Program-made: the position numbers and the translations under genes
Part shown: positions 55,713 through 64,000 of the stretch, in pieces
Position numbering within the stretch: position 1 is the stretch's first letter
Layout of the letters: the number at the start of each line of letters is the position of its first letter
Source of the DNA: Hanleya hanleyi
Taxonomy: Eukaryota; Mollusca; Polyplacophora; Lepidopleurida; Hanleyidae
Length of the DNA: 64,000 nt
Assembly: GCA_036873755.1 (NCBI GenBank)
Contig: JAVTVY010020247.1
Location: 1 to 64,000 of the forward strand
Reading direction: 5' to 3'
The notes under the pieces: model-generated
Database searches by the model: none
What the model was told of the DNA's origin: nothing
Seen by the model: the letters and a program-made list of their open reading frames with translations, nothing else

Positions 55713-56292
55713 TGCTAGATCCTGTGTTAAATGTGGCATTTTAATCAACGTCACAAAACATTGTTGCAGAAACTTATAAAACAGGGCTATTCCACCAAGC
55801 GCCTCCACTCAAAGTTTCTCAAATTTGGCGATACATCGCATTGTTGATAGCAAAATACGAACGTAGCGTGCAAGGACGCCCGTATGGCGCTACGTTTCGT
55901 AACATGTGTCTAATCCTTAACCTGGGCTAGGGGCCGTATGAACCCATGTACTTTAAGATCCTCGTGGTACTATATGAACAGTCACAATCAAAGCGTGACT
56001 GAGGTACATCATTTTTAGATGACGACTCTATAACGAATATTATGGATTAAGAATACTGATCAGCGATACGGATTTGATATTTTGGAACATCATGATGTCT
56101 TGCCGGCATCATTGAAATTGTTGACCGCTTCTCTCTTGCAGGAAACAAGCCTATGTTTATGTATACTTTTGTCTTTTTGAATTTGGTGCTAATACTGTTA
56201 TATGGAATGGAATAGGTCTTTGGATTATGGACGCGGATATTCTCTAATGGACGACGGCTGGATTATGAATGACGGACTAGACGCTTGTAATT
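55713..56292 (+). mobile_element. Penelope-like copy inserted into a sister copy
   Basis: Begins GCTAGATCCTGTGTTAAATG and ends GACGCTTGTAAT. Removing it joins GGATCGGTT to TTTGAAAGCGCC as in the intact copy at 56578-56595. The coding tail has frameshifts (GTGGCATTTTAATC) and several small losses in the 3' region. Confidence 0.8.
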
Positions 56293-56509
56293 TGAAAGCG
56301 CCAGCATATAGTCATATTCATAAGAGAACAGATACAGGTCAGCCAACAGGGGTGCACAATTAGTACCCATTGGAATACCTATATGCTGCTGATATATTGT
56401 GCGCCGCTGCATTTTTAGAGATATAGATCTAAATATGATGTGCCTGTAGGGCTATCTGTAGTTTCCTTCAAATCCAGTGAAGGTGGATATATATCCTTCA
56501 CTGCGTCAT

Positions 56510-56731
56510 TTATATAGCCACAGCGAGAAGATCGTCTATATAGCGTTTGGTGAATGAGAAGGAACGGGCTTTGAATGGATCGGTTTTTGAAAGCGCCTGC
56601 ATATAGTCATATTCATAAGAGAACAGATACAGGTCAGCCAACAGGGGTGCACAATTAGTACCCATTGGAATACCTATATGCTGCTGATATATTGTGTTGC
56701 CAAATTTCACATAGATATTTTTAATGGTCAC
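56510..56731 (-). pseudogene. Penelope-like RT, central part
   Basis: Frame with IKNIYVKFGNTIYQQHIGIP, MGTNCAPLLADLYLFSYEYD, YMQALSKTDPFKARSFSFTK and RYIDDLLAV, covering the RT palm. It reaches furthest toward the 5' end together with 18206; no copy in the window extends upstream of the I-K-N-I-Y block by more than about 20 codons. Confidence 0.78.
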
Positions 56732-57233
56732 TCTGTCAAGAATAGAAATCAGTTTGGTTCAATTTCGCTTTGTTGATTACAAATGAAGACATTTCCCAAG
56801 CGAACCAAAACTAATCTAATGTGTTCAAAGACTGCCGTATCTGCCGTGAATCACATCGAAAAGTAGTATTTGGGTTCAAGATGTCATGTTTTAGATATAT
56901 TAAAAAATACAAGATAAAAGATATACGGAAAGCCAAAAACGAACGAAAGCCCAATTTCAAAATCACTTTTAACTGTGAGTTTACAGTATAAAACTTGGGT
57001 ATTTTGTCTGTACAACACACAGATTTGGATAACTATCATTATACTAATGCATACCTCATTGCAGTCTCCACTTCGGCGAACTACTGGTGTATATACCCTG
57101 CAAACAGTGGGTAATGAGCTTCGCGCCTTCGCTGGTATATAAACGTACAGCTAAGCCGCGCAGCATATGTATACGGTCTGCAACGGAGGGTAGGCATACA
57201 CTAATTAATGCGGCACTTGTGCCATACATCAAC

Positions 57234-58235
57234 CCAGAGAGAGAGAGATAATTAAGGTTCAGCAATATTTTAGCTAAATAGCGACGATCAAACAAAATTC
57301 TAAATACTCAAGCCACTAACTTATAATAAGCCAACACAATGAAACATACACACATTAAAACTTATGCAACAAACCGATTTCTCTCAAATAACCCCAGACA
57401 CAGTCCTCTCTCACCCGAATAAAAAGATCTTCCAAAGTAGTCGCTATTACAATCTTAAAATCTATGTAGTCGATAAGAATATGTTTCACTGTTGGTGACA
57501 TGGAATACACCTTGGGATTGGCTCCTTTTTTTTAGTAGATGTTCTTGAGTTAATCGTGTATGGCCGATTCTACATCGCCTGATCATGGTTTGATCGAAAC
57601 GTTTCTGGTTATTCAGATGAGTGTAGCCTACAGTTTTTTGAACTCGTGAAGTTAAAGAGCCGTCTCATATAAGTACAAATAGAGGGTTTGAAATCGCTAT
57701 ATGGGATTCCAACAGGATCAACCTCATCATCTCGGGATGCCTAGCCATTCAATCAGCCTCAGTATTACCTTTGATGCCATTATGACTAGGCAACCAACAA
57801 AACAAAATATCAATCTGTTGATCTAATCTACAGCCATATAACTGTAGAATATTCAAGATAGTGAGATGAGTCGAAGTTCCACTTTTAATCGCTTGAAGGC
57901 ATGACAGTGAATCTGAGAATAGGACATATTTTTTTTCCTTTAAGTGGACCCAATACCTTCCAAAGCCAACAATATAGCTTTTGCTTCTGCAGTGAATATC
58001 GAACTTTTACCTGGTAGTCGACAGGTTTTAGTTTTGGGACTAAAGATAGTAGCACATGCTACTCTCTCCCCATCTTTAGAACCATCTGTATAATTAGCCT
58101 GTGATCTGTATTTTTCTCTCAGCAGACAAATTCTTGTGTATACAAGAGCTGGCTCGTGTTTGCCATTTTATATTTCGTTAGTGTAATATCTACTTCTGGT
58201 TGAGCTAACTGCCATGGTGGAATTGGTTACATCTA
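57234..58235 (-). mobile_element. LINE 3' half, copy B
   Basis: (GA)n start, 3' UTR, Cys/His tail, RNase H blocks and linker in continuous order, matching the split pieces of copy A. Many small deletions (for example near 57445 and 57650) disrupt every frame. It dates the LINE as older than the segmental duplication. Confidence 0.82.
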
Positions 58236-58488
58236 TCTGCCTCTTGGTTCATTCGCACCTTGAAAAAAATTACTTCAATATCAGCGGCACACGGAGACGA
58301 ACTGGGATAGATGAACAACTAGAACCTATATGTCGAGATTCTACTAAAATACGAAATCAGTCATTTTCAGCTCATATAGATATATTTTCTCGACCCACCT
58401 GTTTACTTATTCCCGTTTCGATATTCTAAAACGCGCTTTGTGGAAATGGTGACCTTCATGGCAATCGATATATTTCAACATACATTAT

Positions 58489-58753
58489 TACAACACATAT
58501 AAGGGAAGTGGGAAGAGGTGCCGACAGAGCCACATGACTTCACAGTATAGAACCTATTCTAAAGCACATATACCAAGAATCTAACGATTCGTGATATGTG
58601 TTGTATCTCAGGTACGCTTTTATTGTACCTGTTCATGTGACAACTTGGATGACATGACCACACGGTCCCGAGCACCGGCATAAGCTTTATTAGATACAAA
58701 TCTTTTGAGCTATGATGGAAATGCTCTGACAACTCGTATATTGGTAATATATC
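58489..58753 (-). mobile_element. Diverged Penelope-like 3' region, copy 3 (subfamily 2)
   Basis: Most complete of the three. Contains CACATATACCAAGAATCTAA, GATTCGTGATATGTG, CAGGTACGC..GTACCTG (58609-58631) and CACGGTCCCGAGCACCGGCA. Copy A reads TTCAACATACATTATGTC without it. Confidence 0.65.
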
Positions 58754-59685
58754 GTATATGTCTTTCATAACGCAAATGGAATCCTGTTTTCTACAATAAT
58801 TTTATTTCGATATGAATATAATTTTAAGTAGAATACTTCAAATTGTGTGTTGTTACGACATTTCTGAAGGGTCGTTGTAAAATCCGTGAACATTTCACAA
58901 TATTTGCTCGCCACTTTAAGTGGTATATCAAACTAATACAGTAATCTATCTGTCCGACTTATGTTTAGTTGTTTACCATCCGTGTCAGCGCTAAATTATT
59001 TTCGCGAGTTTAAATACTCGAGGAATGGCAGCATGGAGTCGGGAAATCTCAGGTGTCTTTCTGGCCTATATATTCTTAAAAATAACCTCAGCTGATATGC
59101 ATCATGGCAAATCGCGAGGACGCCAGATGATATAACAGACTTAATATCTCATAAAATATCAACTTAACGGAGCATATCCATCATAAATCAGTTACTTAAT
59201 TCTGTCCCTGAAGTTGGTCTGCCACGATCATGTTCAGTTAAGGGCTGCTTCCCACTTGACTGGATGATTTATCCAGATTTATAAGTTAAACCATTTATTT
59301 CAGGGAAAATATTGATGATGGACAATCGAAATTTAGCATGGTTATTCTGAACTAGGTTCAGTTTTCTATATGTTATTTTGTTTGCTGAGATATTAAACTA
59401 GATATTAGTATGCCATCACATTTTATTCAATTTTGTTCAGTTGAAAACACATAAAATTCGACATCCGGTCCAAATTTTGAGAAATTGAGGCACCAACATT
59501 TTGTTGAAGGGTTGTTTCACTCGGCAAAATTAACAATTGAATAGAAAATTTGGAGCTTTTCGAAATATAAACGTTTGAAAATGGAGGCTCATTTTCGATA
59601 ATGACATGCATTTAAATTTGAATAACTTTATTCCCGTTGACCCCAAAACCAATATATTTATAATCCCAGACAAATTTGCCAATTA

Positions 59686-59689
<4 letters not shown>

Positions 59690-59732
<43 letters not shown>
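59690..59732. repeat. (AT)n microsatellite
   Basis: About 20 AT units; the copy-A equivalent near 48428 has only a few. Confidence 0.95.
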
Positions 59733-59734
<2 letters not shown>

Positions 59735-60831
59735 ATATGAATCATTTGCATAGTTTATGCAATAACAAGGCAAATTTCAGAGGGTGTGTGAAAATCCGCT
59801 CGAGTGGGATGCAATATCTTAATAGATTTCCAATGGTTATAGCGCTGTAACTCAAACATATACGTACCAGCAATCTCTTTGAAACCGGATATATCCACAA
59901 TCCACCCACTGCGATACTGCTCCTCAAATTAAACGTCGATGTATTTTGCTGGAAACTTGATACGTTTCTGCTGCTTTGTTTTGATCATATGTATTGAATT
60001 ACTTTGTACATATACGCGAATATCGCAATTAGAAGGCTTTGAATCAAGTATCCAGACTACTTGTAAACATTTGTACTGTTTTTTTTTCATTTCTTCCTCA
60101 TTGAGAACATTTCGAATGTCGTATTATTTTATATTTCTTTACCAAAATTAGTATTCTTTTTTACGTCAGCTCATCTCCGTCTAGAAATAGATAACTAATA
60201 TAATTTTACCTGTAGGACTTCCGTAAATGCTAACAAATGTGTGCAATAACACCTAATACAAAGTTTGCGTGTTTGATATGGCATCTAGTTAGCGTGGTAT
60301 TTCAGCAATCGAATGCATATTGTAAAAACCAATATCAAAACAGAACCCAGTACCATCGAGAAGGAATATCGAAAGGCCAAAACGTTGTTGTTTATCCTTA
60401 CACATTGGTACACATAAGGAATTATTATGACCTCGAAAAATGTGTATTCTTGGGCGATCTAGTCGTCGTTTAATACCACAGTTGCCAATATAACACATCC
60501 TACATGTGTAAATTATAATTACGTCGTCTTGAGAGACAATTTGTCATCTTTCTAAATTCTAGCTAGTTCCATCCCCTCGGTATGTGCTACTTCCTATCTC
60601 ACTGTCTCTACTTTCCATATGCATTCATGCCTCTGAAAAAAAGATATTTGAATAGGTGGATGGATAGATGTTCTTGGGCAATTCATCGCACAGCGAGGGG
60701 CACTATTCGTGCGAACAAGCCCAGCAACCCGTTTCCACCAACTCGCCCCACACATGATCCCTCTTACCAGTGCCACGTAGACACTATATATTATCATCTC
60801 ATTTTTATTAAACAGTATCCATTCTTGACAC

Positions 60832-61213
60832 TCATCAACACAACCCTATACTCGTATTTTCCCATAATTGCTGGGGTATATCACCTAACATTTCCATTTG
60901 TCGAGCCCTCGCAACCAATTCTGGCAGCAACTCCTACCAAGTACTACCACAGCCATACTCATAATTAAATCCCCCGATAGCCAATCAATAACCCCCCCCC
61001 GCCATCTGCACTCAACATTTAATGCATGACCACTGAAACTCTCCCATCGACCGACCTTCAGCAAACTTCCATATCCAACTGACGAGGGAACACTCACTAC
61101 TGGTGAAGTTCAGATATGCTGATATATCGCTGGTTTCACGCCTCAGTGATTCCAGGAAACCACAGCTTGGGTTGCGTGGGTAATATATATCAGTTCTCAT
61201 ATGATATTGTCAT
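60832..61213 (+). repeat. Dispersed repeat Y, copy 2
   Basis: Counterpart of 972-1338. Contains a run of eight C (60990-60997) and is otherwise non-coding. Lies just outside the right end of the segmental duplication. Confidence 0.75.
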
Positions 61214-61391
61214 CTCTGGCAAACGTTTTCAACTATAAGTATATGTTTATGTAAAAGTATTACATCTATCCCAAAGTATGATGTTTATATAAAGCATATT
61301 CGCATTAATTTCTGCCAGGTTAGCCAGACGAGAACTGTGCTAATTACTATCCCAAGCAACTGTGCGTGCCTGGTAACACTGTGGCATACAA

Positions 61392-61515
61392 GTGAGAGAG
61401 AGAGAATTAAGGTTGCACGTGGCGTTCAGCAACTGGGGCATACAAGTGAGTGAATGTGATTTAACGTCGCTTTCCACTATATTTCAGTCATATCACGACG
61501 TTGGATCCTATTCCT
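61392..61515 (-). mobile_element. Retroposon tail fragments
   Basis: A short piece of the window's LINE tail (GAGAGAGAGAATTAAGGTT, 61394-61440) is followed by AACGTCGCTTTCCACTATAT and CAGTCATATCACGACG, a second retroposon tail type widespread in gastropods. Confidence 0.55.
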
Positions 61516-63409
61516 TTTCACACCCGGGAACCATACGTTTGGGGTCCTATTCAATTTCACACTCGGGAACCCCACGGGTGCCTCAGTTATTCGCCTCGGA
61601 CGACAAGCTCTCTAAGGAGCTGAGATCTATTCTTACCATGACCTGCGATGTGCACAACGACATCCCAGGTCAATCTCCGGAAGCCCCACAGGGCCTGGGG
61701 TATACAAAGCAGCGGTATACCAGTATACCGGCATATCAGAAATTGTCCATTTTCATTAAACGGCTTCATTAGGATAGGATAATATGTCCACCAGTGAGAC
61801 TTAATTATGTCATTTCACGATGCACTGATACAATGCAAGGGAAGATTCTGGCTTAAAATTGACTGTTACGTCCCTACTTTTCATGTCAGTCGGACATCGT
61901 ATCCTAAATCGACCGAGGACAGCACTCAGTATAGCCGTCGTAGGAAAGAAAATGAAACAAATTAATTCTTTATCGATATTGCATTGGCTTTTGTTTTATC
62001 GACCGCCTTTCTCATCAGCAAATGGTTTAGTTAAGCTTCTTGCTTTACCTTTCCTGCATTATCAATTACGATATTACTTCAGTGATAAACGTATAATGCA
62101 ATCGGGAAATCAATCATTGTTGTCAGATTACAAAACAAATCTTCGTAATAACAAACTATGAGATGACACTGGTACCGTCCATGCTTTAATTGAAGATTTC
62201 TCATCAACAAATTACACAGCTCTGATTAAACATGAATGTTTTTTTCAAATATAGATTCCGAAATCGAAATGTGATCGAGAAAATGTTTTAGGAATATTAG
62301 CATGAATGCTAATGACTAAAAGATCTCCGTTTTACGGTTGAAAAAAGAGCCGATCTACGCAAGATCCCAGTTCAGACCATATCCAAGTTTAATTAGCTCA
62401 GATTTTTTTATTCTTATTTATTGTTTTTCTGATGTCTGATCGAAAGAGCCAGGTAAGCAAATATTTAAATATACACGGTTACTAAAATCGTAGAAAGATC
62501 TTGTTTAACTGTTGAATGATGGAGTATCATTCATTGCCTAGAACAGTTTTTGTAAACCTTTATGGAATATTGAAGCAACTGATGACTAAATTTACGTTTA
62601 ATTAATAATAGCTAGTCTGCTGTTTATTATGACAGATTCTGATCTTGAGCATCCTGCATGAGTTATTTGTGTCGGCTAAGCTCAAATCTCACACAAATCA
62701 CATTGTGTCGACTTAGCTTGTATCCACTGTAAACTGTATTCTGTATTCAGTGACTATTGTCGGTAAGCCCTCAACACAGATCAGGTGCCTTGTCAATGGA
62801 GTATCGAAAGGTTATAGTACATCTACTCCTACGCAAAAAATATCAAATATCAATCTATTTCAAACATGATGTATCCACAGTCTACCTGGCGGCACACTGA
62901 GTGTATATACTCGCGTTGGCTTACATACACCATTACTGAAGGTTCTATGCTTTCCGCACAAGCCATCAGCGCATATCAGTTGTTATGACAGCGGATTATA
63001 GAAGACTAACCAGGTCTTCACAATCCGCAATTTATATCGAATGAAAAATGTAACATCTGAAACTTCCAACCAATACATTGATGACCTTATGCGAGTATAC
63101 CGTTGCACTCAATATTTGTGTACGATTCCGCATTACGAAGGTCTAGGAGACTGTGCTTAAGTTAGAATATGGAATCTCCATATTAGCTCTAGAAACTTTA
63201 ACGATTCATTTTGACAACAGGATATTTATTGGTAAGAGTGTCACGACATGCGAGAGTACCACGTTGTCTTGCTGATATTGAAAGCTCTTGAAATTTTGCA
63301 TACAAGAAGCCATGGTCATATACTTTTTATTTCCATAGGGCTGTGCGGATACTTCAGTCGTATCTGAAAGAAAGCGCGGCTGAGATACTTAGGCTACGTC
63401 CGAGAACAC
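61516..63409. other. No supported gene; repeat X copy 2 at 62778-62887
   Basis: TCCTATTC-TTTCACAC-CGGGAAC occurs twice (about 61506 and 61552). The 126-codon frame through 61392-61772 starts in the LINE tail and has no motif. The 100-codon frame at 61859-62161 is unrecognised. 62778-62887 is the second copy of repeat X. Confidence 0.4.
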
Positions 63410-63520
63410 GGTGAATGTGAGGTACCGAGGGAAGCTTTCCTGTGGAGCCATATGGTTGCTTTTTGGTCGTCAGTTTGCTTTCCACCTCTTGCATATTTTA
63501 AGCTTCTGGCGATCTGACAG
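63410..63520 (+). repeat. Dispersed repeat Z, copy 2
   Basis: Counterpart of 28046-28165, again ending where a minus-strand LINE begins. Confidence 0.55.
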
Positions 63521-64000
63521 GGAGAGAGAGAGAGAGAGAGAATTAAGGTTTAATGTCGCGTTCAGCAATATTTCAGCTATATAGCGACGATCAAACAAAA
63601 TGCTAAGTACTCAAGCCGTTAACTTAGTAATCCAACGCATTAAAACTTATGTAACAAACCGATTTCGCTCAAATAATCCAAGATGCAATCCTCCCTCACC
63701 CGACTAAAAAGATCTTCCAAAGTAGTCGCTAGATAAAAAGCATCTCGTACAATCTTAAAATCTATGCATTCGATAAGAATATGTTTCACTGTGAGATCTT
63801 CGTGGCATGGAAAATTCAGACTGTCATCCTATCAGCCTCAGTATTACCTGTGATGCCAACAAAACACAATATCAATCTGTTGATCAATATACAGTCAAGT
63901 AGTTGTAGAATACTCAAGATAGTTCCACTTTTTAATCCACTTTTAATCGCTTGGAGGCATGACAGCGAATCTGAGTATATGACATATTTTTTTTCATTTT
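63521..64000 (-). mobile_element. LINE 3' end running off the window
   Basis: (GA)n at 63521-63541, 3' UTR, Cys/His tail (TTTACAATCTTAAAATCTAT-like region), then after a deletion near 63812 the RNase H part (CAATATCAATCTGTTGATC). Continues beyond 64000. Confidence 0.8.

Larger units (their letters stand above)
54118..56731 (-). mobile_element. Penelope-like tandem array with an inverted insertion
   Basis: Three minus-strand partial copies in head-to-tail order: 54118-54826 (3' region and RT tail), 54827-55712 plus 56293-56403 (3' region to upstream RT), and 56404-56731 (RT only, up to VKFGNTIYQQHIGIPMGTNC). A plus-strand copy (55713-56292) splits the second. Tandem partial copies are characteristic of Penelope-like elements. 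Absent from copy A at about 41804. Confidence 0.82.
49440..60735 (+). repeat. Tandem segmental duplication, copy B
   Basis: Starts at the junction CAACCCCATTATTTATTTTA. A short similarity to the start of copy A (CATTTATTTTACA) suggests microhomology at the join. Insertions unique to B: 50124-50335, 52277-53825, 54118-56731, 58489-58753 and an (AT)n expansion at 59690. Confidence 0.88.

Overview
This is an AT-rich eukaryotic window made almost entirely of transposable elements (TEs). I see no intact host gene, no rRNA or tRNA gene, no CRISPR array and no bacterial-style operon. Three traits point to a mollusc, possibly a gastropod: retroelement tails of the type CGACGTTAAAC followed by a CT run, a repeat rich in TCCGTCCG and AGGTCA, and SINE/LINE tails ending in CCAACCAA. 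The species assignment is inference. Three element families dominate. (1) A LINE with endonuclease, reverse transcriptase (RT), C-terminal RNase H and a cysteine/histidine tail (I/Nimb-like), ending in (TC)n. (2) A retroelement with an RT carrying GIPMGTNC and YIDDL motifs, which I call Penelope-like, with a 3' end GCTTGTAAT. (3) Many terminal-inverted-repeat and foldback elements. || Layout. 1-9 kb: dispersed repeats, a LINE remnant in which a 74-bp piece of the RT gene is expanded in tandem, small inverted-repeat elements and Penelope-like fragments. 9.2-16.6 kb: remains of an apparently two-gene element. One gene has a chromo-barrel-like domain; the other is a transposase-like protein with a CCHC knuckle. 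The second gene is split by a complete but decayed hAT transposon with a matching 6-bp target duplication. 16.6-22.0 kb: the most complete LINE copy (minus strand), itself split by a Penelope-like insertion. 22.5-24.9 kb: a four-exon-type gene remnant with a Mutator-like transposase region followed by a DEDDh 3'-5' exonuclease. || 25-29 kb: an 851-bp foldback element inserted in a decayed Harbinger-like element, then a LINE with a 5' inversion. 29.0-38.6 kb: a composite unit of about 4-5 kb, itself made of LINE pieces, repeated twice in tandem. The copies are broken by a solo LTR, a Penelope-like insertion, and a foldback element that carries a RecQ-like helicase fragment and a perfect 80-bp inverted repeat. 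38.9-60.7 kb: a direct tandem duplication of a block of about 10.6-11.3 kb. Eight TE insertions are present in only one copy, so the other copy serves as an empty site and gives exact boundaries and target duplications. 60.7-64 kb: dispersed repeats and a LINE tail running off the window. || The genes do not form a working pathway. The window is best read as a stratified record of insertion into insertion. The items most worth following are the chromo-barrel plus CCHC-transposase element, the transposase-exonuclease fusion, the helicase-capturing foldback element, and a hairpin in the Penelope-like 3' region that shows compensatory base changes between subfamilies.
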